Shown here: one piece after another, positions 16,980 through 29,955 of the stretch
Position numbering within the stretch: position 1 is the stretch's first letter
How the letters are laid out: each line of letters opens with the position of its first letter
Assembly (NCBI RefSeq): GCF_031755915.1
Contig: NC_083379.1
Location: forward strand, 47,562,001 to 47,626,000
Origin: Ziziphus jujuba
Lineage: Eukaryota > Streptophyta > Magnoliopsida > Rosales > Rhamnaceae
DNA: 64,000 bases
Direction: 5' to 3'
The notes under the pieces: model-generated
Databases searched by the model: none
What the model was told of the DNA's origin: nothing
The model's input: only the letters and a program-made list of their open reading frames with translations
Made by a program: the position numbers and the translations under genes

Positions 16980-19074
16980 CCATTAATTGCCCCAGGAATA
17001 AATAAGATACATATTTTTTGTGTCAATTCGTTTGTACCTGTCACTAATTAATACCTTTTTTGGTAAGATTAGTATCTGATACAAACACAAGACATATATT
17101 ATACATATATATATAAATACAGTTATATACGCATGATAAATACGTGTTGAGGTACTATGTAAATGGATGGATAATGTCAGAAATTTATCTTACTTTTTTT
17201 TTTTTTCCCGCTTTTGGTGATATTCTAACTAACTCCTTTAGATCCAAAATATTAAAAATAGTTGTCATAAATATTGATTGATCACCAAACAATAACTTTA
17301 ACGTTCGTTAAAAAAAATAAAAAAATAAAAATTCAACAATTATATTAAATTTTATTGTGCATAGGAAAAATCCCCCTTTTTTTAGTTTTTTAATATATTG
17401 AAATCGTTAAAGAAAAAAAAAAAGTATATATATATCGCACATAATCAATCAGTACATGGAACTAATTGTGATTCCATTAGAAATGTTAATTATTAATTGC
17501 AAATATTGATGATTAAATGACACGGACAATTGGACAGACATCACTACATGTATATCAATTCTTGCACAAATTTTGCATGTGTTTCTTTAAAGGTCAGCGA
17601 CGTGGCAACAAATTTTAGCACATGCATTCCTATACCAGATCCAGAAAACTAGCTTATCACCCGATGGTCATAATAAGTAGTCCAATTCCGTTCCATTCCA
17701 AAATTCACCAATACAATTATTTCCTTTTCTTTAATTATATAACAATAAGCAACCACTTTAAGCTCAATAACTAGTTGTCTAAAAGCATCAATGGCCTTTT
17801 TATTAATTGGTAGTGATTCATTGATCATATATGCGATCTGTCTAATCTAATTTTGACCACTCTGGTCTTTTAAAAGTACGTAGCATAACACGTGTGTGTT
17901 GGTATGCATCAGCTTATTAATTTTCATGGATCCTTAAGCAGGATCCCAGTATTTGCGATTAAGTCTAATTCTTTTGCTTGCCTATTTTGTAAATTGTAAA
18001 CTTCCTTTTACTTTACTCTCTTTGGATCTACTGTACTCCTTAATTAATTTGGTATGGATCGCAATAAAATAAATACTTAATATCACACCCTTACATTTAG
18101 CTACTGTCCTTTTCGTTTTTGTTGGCTTTCAATATCTTTCTATATATGTAGCGTCGAGATTTTGGTCGAAGGGCTTAATTAGTTCAATTATTAAGGTATT
18201 ATTATTATTATTATTATTTACATAAAGCATGATGAACGAAGAAATATAATAGTTCTCAGCAAAAAACGAAAAAAGGAAATATGATAGTTAAGGATGACAG
18301 AAAAAGGAGTTAATGATTTGGTTTTGTTTTGATGAAATAGTTAATGATTTGGTTGGTGAGCTTATGTAAGCACTAATCGAATGATAATGAATGGATCAAA
18401 TTTAAATAAAAATAATAATTCAGGTAACACAGCGCCAAACGCACCGAACGAACAAGCATGGGTCCAAACAAATCCCACTCCATTGGTGCTGCTTTTATTT
18501 TCACTGTAAACTGTGAAACACAAGCTTTTGGTTGTGATTTCCTTTCCTTTCATTTTCACTTTTTTTTTTTTTGTAAATTATTATTATTATTATTATTTTT
18601 TGGCTAGTCATCAATTTGCTTTCATTTTCACCAACACAGTGTAAACAGCTCATCTTTTCTCCTGCAGGGACTGTGATAATTGTAAAGAATCTCTTAACAC
18701 AATGACACAAGCAAGAAAAATTTCAAATCCCAATAATCAGCTTCTCTATGTATATGTCTGTCTGTCAGACAGAATTTAACCTGTTCTCCACCTCTTTCCA
18801 CGCTACCATATCTTGTTCAAGATCTCAAACTTTACCTTCTTCACTGCCCACCCACCCAGAGGACTGAAAAATTTTCCACACGGATTTGATTTTTACAGAC
18901 TCATTATTGTCATAACCTTTCTCTACTATTCACCAAAAACAAAAATAAAGACGAAAAAACAAAAAAGAAACAGCAAATTAAACTGGTGTGGGATATATGG
19001 AGTTTGATGGACTAATGGGGTTTGCTGTGTTAAAAGTCTGAACTACCATTCTCTCTGCTCGTCTACTGTTTGCC

Positions 19075-19075
19075 C

Positions 19076-19101
<26 letters not shown>
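19075..19101 (+). promoter_or_regulatory. (CT)n pyrimidine tract in the formin leader
   Basis: A CT microsatellite about 280 bases before the formin start codon. Such Y-patch-like tracts are common near plant core promoters and 5' leaders. No TATA box or start site is claimed. Confidence 0.45.
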
Positions 19102-19106
<5 letters not shown>

Positions 19107-19376
19107 CTTCTCTCCCACCCACCACCGCCATGTAGAGAGATTGCAGACCCTATTCTCTCTCTGTATCTCTCTCAATTACAAGTTTACAACGAGAAGCTTG
19201 AGCTTTAAGTTCAAGCTGCTTCTGTGTTGGAGAGATTACATTAACCAATAACAGAGCACCTTCTCGACTTTTTTCCTTCCATATCCAAAGGAATTAGTTC
19301 TCTGATCCCGGAAAGGGAGAGAGAGTGAAAACCAGAAAAAAAGGTTCCTTTCTTTTTTTGCAACTTAGAAAAAGAA

Positions 19377-22300
19377 ATGAAAATGCTAATCACTTTCTGC
19401 TTCTTGTTCTTCTTCATCAATCTCTGCATCTCCACCGCTACAAGCACAGTGATTTTACCCGTCGAAAATCACCGTCGCCATCTCCTCCACCAACCTTTCT
19501 TTCCCGTAGACTCCCACCCTCCAACCCAACCTCCAATATCGTCTCCACAGTCCCAGCCTGAACCCGCCCAGCAACCAAAGCTCCCATTCTCTTCGTCTTC
19601 CTCCACACCACCACCTCAAAAACCGTTCTTTCCCTCCTTCCACTCCCCACCTCCGCCTCCGTCTCCAACAGCTCTCACTTCCTTCCCGGCCAACATCTCC
19701 TCTCTTCTCTTCCCTCAACCCTCCTCCACTTCTCACCGGCATGTCCTTGCCATTGCCGTCTCTGTGTCCCTTCTTTCCGCCGGCCTCATTGTGGCCTTTG
19801 CAGCGGCCTTGTTCTACTACCTCAGACACAGAAAGCTCCATAACAACTCCACCAACGACGACAAGGAATCGAGATCAGATAGCCTACGATTATATCCAGC
19901 GAACACCGCCACCTCCGATGGCGATGGAGGTCACAACAAGTCACGTGCAACACCCAATAGGAGCTCCGAGTTTCTCTACCTGGGGACCCTTGTGAGTTCC
20001 CGAGGAGGTGTCGACCAAGAAACCGCATCGAAAGCGAATTCGAGTAATGCGGGTCCGACACTCGGGGTGTCGGCCTCTCCGTACCAGAAGCTGGGCTCGC
20101 CGGAGCTGAAGCCGCTTCCGCCTCTTCCCAAACACAACTGTAACTTGAAGCAGAGTTTTAGGTCGTCTTCTTTAAATGATGATGATGATAATGATAATGA
20201 TGGTGGTGATGGTGAAGAGGAATTCTTCTCGCCCAGAGGCTCTACCGAGAGTCCGAGCCGTAATGGATCGAGCTCTCGGAGAGTGTTACAGAGCTTCGAA
20301 GTCGATAACTTGGTTAGCAGAAGCAGAAGCAGGAGCTTCAATTCGAGAACACCTTCCTATCCGTGTTCCAAATCTGCTTCCCCTGCCACTTCTATCTCCA
20401 ACACTCTCTCTCCGTCCAAGTCTCCTGACTTGCTCCTCAATTTCCCACCTCCCTCTCGCCCGCCTCCGCTACCATTGTGTTCCTCTCCCACGCTCTCTTC
20501 GTCTTCTTCGGCTAATTCCCGCTACTCAAAAAATTCAAGAAATTCGGACGCTTTTGGACCGGAAAAGCATTCTCCAGCAGCAACCACCGCGACTGAGAGT
20601 GTTCCAAAGCTATTTCTTCCCATCAAACTACCACCGCCTCCTCCGCCGCTTCCACCGCCGAGGTTCTGGGAAATTCCGGCCACGACGAGGTCAGCTTCGG
20701 GGCCGCCAGTTCTTGTAACGCCGTCAGGACCGGTGGCTTTTGAATCAGCTTCTCTACCTGCTCAAGATTCTCAAAACAGTGGTGTTGAAACTGGGGAAAT
20801 TAAGAACGACCAAACTCCAAAGCCAAAGCTGAAACCTTTACATTGGGATAAAGTTAGGGCCAGCTCGGACCGCGCTATGGTGTGGGATCAGCTAAAATCA
20901 AGCTCTTTCCAGTAAGACAATGGCTACTTCTTTTTACTTTTAATTTTAATTTTTTTTTTTTGGGGTTACTTTTTTTGTGGGTTTTTAAAGTTTGTTCTTG
21001 TTTTGTATTTAGACGTTGCTTTCTGCTCTGCTTTATGGTATGATCAGTGATGTTTCCGAATGTTGTTTTGTTTGGCAGATTAAATGAGGAAATGATAGAG
21101 ACACTTTTTATGGTAAATAATTCAAACTTGACGCCCAAAGATAATGCTCGCAAGCAGGTTCTGCCTTCCCTGAACCTGGAGAATCGCGTGCTAGATCCTA
21201 AGAAGTCTCAGAACATTGCAATTTTGTTAAGAGCTCTTAATGTCACTTTTGATGAAGTTTGTGAATCCCTAATGGAAGGTACCATATACTTAATTCATAT
21301 TGTTATTCGACCTTGCTTGCTTTATAATAGTCTCTCTGATGTTACTTCTTGTTCTGCCAACAAGTGTTTGATTCTAGTGTTTATTGTCTTACTATGTTTT
21401 GTGTTTTGTTTCCTTAATCACCCTGGCCATATGTGGTTCTGATGTCTATTTCTGCACCTGCTAACAGGTAATTCAGATACCTTGGGAACAGAACTTCTTG
21501 AGAGTTTACTAAAGATGGCTCCAACCAAAGAAGAAGAACGGAAGCTAAAAGACTTCAAGGATGAATCACCATCTAAGCTAGGTCCAGCTGAGAAATTTCT
21601 CAAGTCAGTGCTCGATATACCTTTTGCATTTAAGAGAATCGAAGCATTGCTGTACATTGCCAATTTTGATTCAGAAGTTGAGTACCTTAAGAGGTCTTTT
21701 GAGACTCTGGAGGTAAGCGATTCAAGTTTTTTCAGGCATATGCATCTTACAGCAAGTTGTTTGTAGACATTGAAAAACTTAGGTCTATAACTAGCCATCT
21801 TAATATAAACCTCTGTAGTAATATGTCATTTTCCTTCCAAATATGTATCGGTCATTCCCTGTTCAGGGGAATTTGCCAAGTGCAAATGGTTTTCCAATAA
21901 TATACATTGCTTATCTAAGGTCCATGCTGTTGGGATGCCTTGTTTTGTCCTTGCAACCGATTTCATACTCCTAGCTTGGAATTTATGGTACATTGGTTTT
22001 TCAGTTGTATCAAATTGGGTTTTGTATAGATTTTTCCTGCCATTAATCGTACATATCTTCCTTTCTATAGGTTGCTTGTGAAGAATTGAGGAATAGTAGA
22101 ATGTTCCTGAAGCTTCTTGAGGCAGTGCTTAAAACTGGGAACCGCATGAATGTTGGCACTAACCGTGGAGATGCGCATGCCTTCAAGCTTGACACACTTC
22201 TGAAGCTTGTTGATGTCAAGGGCACTGACGGGAAAACCACTCTCTTGCATTTTGTTGTACAGGAGATCATAAGAGCTGAAGGTTCTGGTCTTTCTGGCTC

Positions 22301-22895
22301 CAATCAGAATGAGGCCGCTGACAATGGCCTGCAATCTTCTTTCCGGGATGATGTTGAATTTAGGAAGCTTGGCCTGCAAGTTGTTTCAGGTTTGAGTGGG
22401 GAGCTCACCAATGTAAAGAAAGCTGCTGCAATGGACTCAGACGTACTCAGTAAAGAAGTTGCGAAACTTGCTGGAGGAATCACAAAAATAGCAGAAGTTT
22501 TGAAGTTAAATGAAGCAGTTGCACTGAAAGAGAGTAGCTGGAAATTTTCAGAGTCCATGAATGGATTCTTGAAGAAGGCTGAGGAAGACATCATGAAGCT
22601 TCAAGCACAAGAGAAATATGCCCTCTCTCTGGTGAAGGAGATAACAGAATATTTTCATGGGAATTCAGCTAAGGAAGAAGCTCATCCGTTTCGTATTTTC
22701 ACGGTGGTAAGGGATTTCCTTTCTATTCTTGATCACGTATGCAAGGAAGTTGGGAAAGTCAACGAGAGAACCATAATGGGTTCGGCTCGCCAGTTCCCAA
22801 TGGCTATGAATCAAAGTGTTCCTATAGTTTTTCCGGGACTCAATAGAAGGCAGTATAATGGTTCGTCTGATGATGAAAGGTCGTCTTCATCATAG
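19377..22895 (+). CDS. class I formin, FH1-like
   Basis: Four exons (19377-20911, 21079-21278, 21468-21712, 22071-22895) join exactly to 934 residues. Order: signal peptide (1 to about 20), Pro-rich extracellular part (PPPPPSP), membrane segment at about 123-147 followed by basic residues, a variable Ser-rich cytoplasmic part with [11 protein letters not shown], an FH1 poly-Pro stretch near 417-430 ([13 protein letters not shown]), and the FH2 domain from [12 protein letters not shown] at about 482 to about 880. FH2 landmarks include KAQN-like [16 protein letters not shown] and [21 protein letters not shown]. Class I plant formins span the plasma membrane and nucleate actin filaments next to the cell wall; FH2 caps barbed ends and FH1 binds profilin-actin. 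The protein is somewhat shorter than Arabidopsis FH1 in the variable part. The start was chosen for the signal peptide. Confidence 0.95.
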
Positions 22896-23896
22896 TCTTG
22901 GGGTTCATTTAGAGTTCGATTCTTTTAGTGGTTTCCTGGTAGATAAAGTTGGCCAAAGAAATGAGCTTGCTGAAGTTCACAAGTCCAAAATCCTTTCCTC
23001 TTTTGGAGCCTTTTTCTGTACTTTAATATATATTTATACGCTTAAAAGATTTTGTCCATCCTGTGTAATGTATAGAGAGAGAATTATGCTAGAAGATAAT
23101 AACTTATTTTGCAAAATAGTTGGATTTTATCGTGTAAATTTGCTAGAATTTAACTTAAAAGGCTGTTGGTAAGTAGCAGATGTAAGAAAGTGAAGCCACT
23201 GTTTGTGCTTGTACTATTTTTTCTGTACTTTCAAAGTTTCAAAGTTTTGTTATGATGTTGGGCCAGGTGAACCAATTGAAATGTTTGAGGCGTTATGTAC
23301 ATGGCGGTGTTTAATGTTACCAAGGGAATGACTTAGCTTTATTCAAAATTCAAATTAGGTAGCGTCTTTTACTTTTTAAAGGTGTGCTAAAGGATAAATA
23401 TATGAACAGGTGAACTATTGAATTCCATATTGAACACACTTTTCTTCTATTTGATAAGTTGAAAGAAAGAATGGAATATGACAAGGCAATCAGCCATATA
23501 TTAACATTCAGTGGTAAATGTTACTACCATTTCTGACCAACCGGAACTATATACACCAAAAGGTATAAAACTTGCTTGGAGGTCGGTGACTTCCAGATAA
23601 TTCATGGACTTTTTTGTTTTTTGTTTTTTTTTTTTTTGTGTTTTTTGTTTTTTTTTTTTTGTTTTTAGTTGGTTTAAAGTATTGAAAGAAAAGGGGATAA
23701 AAAAAAAAAAAAGGATAGATGGTGGAATTCGTAAATTTCGTATTCCATTGGTGGAAGAATTCGAGTAACTGTAGATTTTCTGTCCTATTATCCAAAATTT
23801 AGTAGGAATTAGTAAATGGGCTCCACTGCTGCACTTTGATTTCAACTAATGCTATAAGCCTATAGCCTTCTGATTGTGTTCCATGAATGAGCAAAC
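22896..23896. other. 3' intergenic space between formin and thioesterase genes
   Basis: Convergent 3' ends. Contains T-rich low-complexity runs at about 23612-23665. No coding sequence recognised. Confidence 0.6.
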
Positions 23897-26800
23897 TTAG
23901 ATACTCTCAGCATCCATACGTTCAAGCACTCTCTTAGCTTCCTCTTCTGTAGCAGGAACGACTTTGCGAACACGCAATCCATCTTTCACAGCCTCAGGAG
24001 GAATAGAGAAAGTGAAGTAGAATTTGTTGGATACCTATTCATGTCGGTACGACATATATATGTCCAAGCGCTAATTCAGTTTAACCTCCATATTATGCAG
24101 TTTCCCACTAAACAAGGTATGAGATAAAGACAAGGGCTCACCTCACTGGACCTAAGCTCGGGCCTTGTAACATGAGCAATAACTTCAACGTTTATCAGTG
24201 GGTCGGTTGGGTTGTCAGGCTCTGTGTAGAGAATACAAGATTTCAAGCAAAGGAAATTTCCAACATCAACCTGCATTAAGAGCCATAATTCCCTTGATAA
24301 GCATACCGACAAAAAGATTATATTATGATATTTTATTGTCCATAGCTTTGGATATCCTATTCTATGTTAATTCAGTTTATGCTCACACAATTCTTCAAGG
24401 AGATGCAAAACAATTAGAAAGGCTTATTAAGTATCATTTTCTGAGCAGCAAAAAGCTATTTGGTGCATGCACTCGTCTCATAAATATCTCAACCAAGCCT
24501 TAAAGGCACATTGTCCACGTAAAGACTAGCTTGACATTTTAGCCCCTTTATGTGATGATTCTGATCAACAGTCTCAGTCAAAAGACAATTTGCCAAAACA
24601 TGTATCTTTACCCTTAATATACGTATGTTTATATAAGTTATATTACTAAAGGTCGAACAATTGAAAGCTCTTAATATCTCTTACTGATAGTCAATCATTA
24701 ATGTAACTAACAGAACGTAAGGCATACTTGTTCAATAATTCTGTCTTCTATTGAGTGACTTAAAAGCATGATTTCATGCCTCTGGACACCCAAAAAAGTC
24801 TTAAAAGTGCCACGCATAGAAGCTACAGCAATTATTTCCAAGGTTTCAGTGGTATTATAAATGGCTTACTCACAGGTTTTAAGAAGTCGACATGATCAAC
24901 TTCAAGAAAGTGTGGTGCCACACCAGCAAATGCATATGCTGTTGAGAAGGCCAGTTCAAATGCTCTTCGCATCAGAAATCCTCCAAAAATCCTACCATGG
25001 ATATTCCTTTGCTGTGGCTGGCATATAAAAGAGTTCTTAAGGCATGTATCCTTTATGAGGATGCTATCTCGGTCTGCCAAAGCTGGCATGTTGCAGAAGA
25101 TTCGCCCTTCAGCCAATAATGCTTTAAGCCTGTCCGTGTGCTTGTTCTCAATATCTACTTTCTTTTCTGCTCTCTTTTGTTTCCTCTTTTTGTCCCTTTC
25201 ATCTGCTTCTTTCCAAAGCATTTTTTCTTTTCCAGTTTCTGGTGAGATCTGGTTGACTAGAGCTGATTTTCCAGTCCTTGAATCACGGGCCACAAATGTG
25301 AAGTTTGCTATGAGGGCATGAGAGTCTGATGACTCGGGGGATTCTGAGACACAAGATTTTTAATAACTAATAAGCACGACGAACAGAAGCAGCAATGAAC
25401 TGGAAACTATGATGTCAATGACGCCACCAAATTCTTAGAAAACTATTTAAAAGTAACATATTCTCCCATGCTTTTATGCAAGACAATAATAAAACCATCT
25501 TCTGATGGAAACGTAACCATGTTCTCAAGCAATAAGCAAAGGAAATAATTAATTAGCACGAACTAACAAAAACTGTAGTTGCTTATTATTAAAAAATGGG
25601 TTTTGGTATGGCTAATTAAACTTAGATCAGCTTCTCCTCTGCATATGGATATCCTCTAAAAGAATTACCATTTCTAGATTTCCGTACAATGTCCAAATTG
25701 TACAAGAAATAGAAGTATTCTATAATGTTTCAATTTTTTGTTTTGTTTATCATCTATCACCTTTTATTTTACAACATATAATGATGTCTAATCAGGATTA
25801 AGTATCGTTCCTTAAGGACCTAGTTCGTAGATAAAGTAATCAGGAACTGTAGATCAGACTGTAAACTCTCATAGGTATGTTGTAGCAAGAAACTGCAAGA
25901 CAAGCCAGTTCAGGTTTAATCAAAACAAGTTATTATGTGTTCAGAATACCATGAGTTGGCTGAATCACTTCGAGTTGAATCTCCATGGATGACCGCCCAA
26001 CCCATGTAACAGCACCAACTATACTCAAATCAGCATCAACGCTGATTGGCTTCTTCAGAACCATTTTGTCAACAGAAGCAGTTACCAGTAATAGAGACCT
26101 TGTAGTGCCATCTTCATTGCAACAGTGCTGGTCCACAGGGAATAAATGGAATATTCAGAAAACGACTAAGATATTTGCTTTTGATTTAGTTTGGAAATAT
26201 GAACACGCTGTGGCATATCTCTGACAAGAAGGAAAATAAAATTATATTTGCTGCCTTGGTAAATATTACATATCAAAGCAATTAGTAAACTTATAACCTA
26301 AGTTGGATAACCTCCAAATCCGGCACATAGTAATTCATTTGAGCACTGATGTGAATCCAGGTCCCAATATTTTGGAGAAAGCACAAAACAAAATAAATCT
26401 CTAAGGACTGCAACTTGTAACTGGAGCAATTGAAGATCATATTCACAATGATAATGGTAATCTAGCATTGGCTACCAATCCTAAATTCCTAATCCAACAT
26501 GTATAAAACAGAAAGAGTGAAACAAACATGAGAGTTGCAGGAAGGCATAAAGGTAAGTAAATAAACCTTGAAAGCAATGGTTCCAGCAAGGGCGTCAAGA
26601 TCCTCAAGCAATTTGCCAGTCCTAATCCCATTCCAAGGGTTTCTGTACTGCTCTCTGAGTGTGTAATCAGAAGAGAAGCGGTAAAGAATACTAGTGCGGC
26701 TCTGGGACGGAGTTTTAAAGTCGAGTTGGGAGGTGGGTGAAGAGGGCCCGAGTTTCTCAAAAATGTTGGATCGGGCTTCCCAAAGGGCATTGGTTACAGG

Positions 26801-27208
26801 GGAATGATACATTCCAGGCCATAAACTGATGGGTTTTCGGATTGAAGAGGCCGCATCAATAGGGTGAGAATTGTGGTGGGGCGGCGAACTGACAGTGGAA
26901 ACAACGCTGATAGAATTGGAATTGGATGGAGGAGGAGAAGAGGAGGCAGAAGAAGCAGCATTGAGGTCAGCAGAGTCAAATGGATTGGAAGGCGGTGGGT
27001 GTGAGAATGACGAGAAGAAGAGGAGGGTATTTGTAATGGGGAATTCATGGGAAAATGGAGAAGAAGTTGGGGTGTGGAAAGAGGGTTTCGATAAAGCTGG
27101 TATATTTTTGGGGGTTGGAGCCGGATAGAGAGGTTGGAGGATTGGGAATTTGAAGAGACGGCGAGGATTAAGAAGAGGCTTTCGTACGAGCCTCATGCCC
27201 ATGCCCAT
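23897..27208 (-). CDS. acyl-CoA thioesterase, double hotdog (ACOT9-like), probably mitochondrial
   Basis: Five exons on the minus strand (27208-26567, 26127-25950, 25343-24874, 24270-24142, 24034-23897) join exactly to 518 residues. The first about 120 residues are Ser/Pro-rich with an Arg-rich start (MGMGMRLVRKPLLNPRRLFK), consistent with an organelle-targeting peptide. Two hotdog folds follow. The first includes VTWVGRSSMEIQLEV at the end of exon 2; the second opens with NIHGRIFGGFLMRRAFELAF and ends in the exon 4-5 region (VEVIAHVTRPELRSSEV). This layout matches the plant ACOT9-like family, which hydrolyses acyl-CoA to free fatty acid and CoA. A Lys-rich linker (KKRKQKRAEKK) separates the folds. 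The start used is the first of three closely spaced ATG codons. The gene is divergent from LSM6. Confidence 0.92.
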
Positions 27209-28083
27209 GGTTGTTCAACAATGAACAGCTGATGATCTCAGAAGCAAGTTGTTATGCTTCTGGTTTTGGTTGGTTCGAAATTCTGAATTGGATTACAACT
27301 TTTGAGACACTCTCAAAACAGATTCTGAATCCGAAAATAGAATCGTCGAGGAAACTTTACAACTGTTCTGTCTGTCTGGGCCAATAGGATGCGCCCACGT
27401 GTTAGATGTAGCACATATGACTAAATACTGTTTCTATTTGAGGAGGCGGGAAGTGCAATTTCGGCGGCTCCTTTCTTTCTGGTAAAATTTACTTTTTTTT
27501 TTTTTTTTTTTAATCTTTTATCTTTCCATATAATAATAATAATAATTTATTATTTATAATACAATTTAGAAAAATAATAAAAAAGAAACAAATAGGTGAT
27601 GCCCTAATTTTTGTGAATCCCGCCCGCCCCTCTCTGTCTTCTTCTTCTTCTTCTTCGTTTTATTCTTCTGGTTATCGCCGGCAGCAAATTGTAAGAAGTT
27701 ATTACATGCAAGTTTTATGATTATTAAATGTCATGGTTTTGTTTCTTTCTTTTCCCCTCTCTACTATCTGATAGTGGTGGATCAAACTGTTGCTTTCTTT
27801 TCTTACTTGTCGTTTATTATTCTTTAATCGCTTGCTTCTACCAAAGCATATATTTTTTCGTTATCTACATTCTTCAATTTTATTTTCATTTTACTTTTTT
27901 CGGCAAGAGACTCGATTCCTATTATCAATTCACTGGATCATCTCCCGGGGCGGGTTCACACCCAATTTTTTTTTTTATTTTTTTTTTTAAATATTTATAT
28001 AATTAGGGTTTTGTTGTTAAATTGAGCGAAATTATTTACCTTGTTTTGTGCCCTTTTCATCAGGTTCAACATTATTGTAGAAA
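27209..28083. promoter_or_regulatory. divergent promoter region and LSM6 leader
   Basis: Shared upstream region of the thioesterase (-) and LSM6 (+). It holds poly-T and AAT-rich stretches, then a TTC-rich leader at about 27640-27665. A likely 5' UTR intron for LSM6 runs from GTAAGA at 27691 to CAG at 28061-28063. The intron is inferred from splice signals only. Confidence 0.55.
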
Positions 28084-29155
28084 ATGAGCAGCGGGGGAGA
28101 GAAAAGTTCCGCAACTACCAAAACCCCAGCGGATTTCCTTAAATCCATTCGTGGCCGACCGGTTGTTGTCAAACTCAATTCTGGAGTGGACTATAGAGGT
28201 CACTCTCTCTTATCCTTCCATTGTTCCTTTTCTTTGTGTGTGTGTGTGTGTTTTAAAAAAATAAAAAATGTATTTTTATTTTTTCCGTCTCTATGATCTA
28301 GTATGTTTTATATTAAAAATGCTTATGATTTGCTTGTTTCATATTGTAACCAAAGTTCAGAATTGAATGCACAATATGCTATCTTGAACTACCCAATTCC
28401 CCTTACTTTCATGTTGAAAATCTTTCTTCATATGTTTAGCATCATTTTCCTATTTCTGAAAAAAGTTGTCATACCTTGTATGAGCCTTCGGTTCCGATTT
28501 CTTCTCTTTTAAATTTCATGGTTCTTTCCGAAAAGTAAAATTAAAAGACAACTGCTATGTTCAGACTTCTTTCTAGGAATTGCATGTGGTATACTGTTCA
28601 GGAAACTCCTCTTTACTATATATTATACCGTCATGTCCCATGAAAAATAGGTGATATTACACTTGTTTTACTCTTCAAATTTCTTTTTTCAAGGAAAAAA
28701 TACAATTTGAATAACAACTTCAGTTAGTCTTATATACCGTAGTCATTCTTTTACGAAAGTTATAAGAGTGTGGGATAAGGAAATTAATTAACTTTACTCT
28801 GTAAACAAGTTAATGCCAATTCGGGTTGATTAGGGACTCAAGGTAAAAAGCAACAAGGATATATAGGCTATGCTGACATCCATTTAATTTTCTTGTGCAG
28901 GTATTCTAGCTTGTTTGGATGGGTATATGAATATAGCAATGGAGCAGACCGAAGAGTATGTTAATGGGCAGTTGAAAAATAAATATGGGGATGCATTTAT
29001 CCGTGGAAATAATGGTAAGGATTAAAAAATAAAATTTGTTTTCGTAAACTGTTAGTGTTAATGTTGATGTGGTAATGACTAGGTTTTGGTTTCTGTTACA
29101 TGATGCAGTTCTGTACATCAGCACATCAAAGAGGACATTAGCAGATGGGGCGTAA
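28084..29155 (+). CDS. LSM6: U6 snRNA-associated Sm-like protein LSm6
   Basis: Three exons (28084-28198, 28901-29014, 29109-29155) join exactly to 91 residues. The Sm1 part spans TPADFLKSIRGRPVVVKLNS through YRGILACLDGYMNIAMEQ, and the Sm2 part has FIRGNNVLYIS. This closely matches plant LSM6. LSm6 is a subunit of the LSm1-7 ring (cytoplasmic mRNA decapping) and of the LSm2-8 ring (nuclear, binds the U6 snRNA 3' end for splicing). The length is usual for the family. The start is the ATG after the inferred leader intron, and the N-terminus resembles known homologues. Confidence 0.96.
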
Positions 29156-29955
29156 TATTTTGCTACGCCATCAGGCCTTAAGGATCTGTATTGTCTTGCA
29201 TTTTTCAATTGTGCTGTCGTGTATCGGATTTGGAGTTGAAGATTAGAATGGAATTTACTCTAACTTGGAAACTGTAGCTAATCGTCTCTTTTCGCTCAAA
29301 TTCATTCAGTGTCTTGTATTTGAAGATTTGCGGCTTGTGTACTAATGAATGACATATTTTAATACTTGTAAAAATTGTGGCTTAGGCACATCTTGTTGAT
29401 CCTTCTTTTTCTTTAATTTAGATTTTGAATCTTGCTACTCAAATTTCTTGCAAAAATGAGGCAGCATGGTGGATAAACATTCTCTACTTGCAGAAATCTA
29501 CTTGAAATTTTCCAGGTGGCTTTTTACATGTTCATGGATAGGCTACGTGGGAATTGATTCTAAGCAGAACAGTGTTTGATATGCCACTGTATGAGAAACG
29601 CCCTACTTCCGAATTTCTGATAATTTATACCAAAAATCCAAAGGAGAACTAACGTTGAGCAAAATTTTCAATCATATGCTGTCTCGTTTATTTAAAGCAA
29701 CTGGGTTTATTTTTACATTAATGATTTACGTTCACCATGCGGTGGTTGTGCATACAAAAATCAGGTATTAAATTGAATGCAAATACCATATCCTCTGCTT
29801 TACACTTTGATTGTTAACAAGATTGGAGAGACAAACTCTTGGTCAGAGGAAGATAAAGCAAAATCTGCAATTTTCCCTTGTGATACGAATGGATCAGCTG
29901 GTCAAGTTTATCTGCCTCAGCTTCTTATAAACATGGTGTGCTGAGATATTAGCAG
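29156..29955. other. 3' intergenic space between LSM6 and the BTB-TAZ gene
   Basis: The 3' untranslated regions of two convergent genes. No further gene or repeat recognised. Confidence 0.6.

Larger units (their letters stand above)
11535..19376. other. 7.8 kb AT-rich interval without a recognisable gene
   Basis: No reading frame here looks like a known protein. It holds two short tandem duplications (11851-11985 and 16880-16979), TA and GT microsatellites (for example near 13394-13415, 16230-16256 and 16530-16556), and poly-A or poly-T runs. From about 18780 to 19376 it becomes pyrimidine-rich and is probably the promoter and 5' leader of the formin gene. Confidence 0.6.

Noticed and set aside
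19438..20341. Long open frames antisense to formin exon 1
   Set aside because: They mirror the Pro/Ser-rich coding strand and show no independent protein features.
23501..23845. Minus-strand frame of 114 codons after the formin gene
   Set aside because: Most of it is a Lys-rich translation of poly-A/poly-T sequence.
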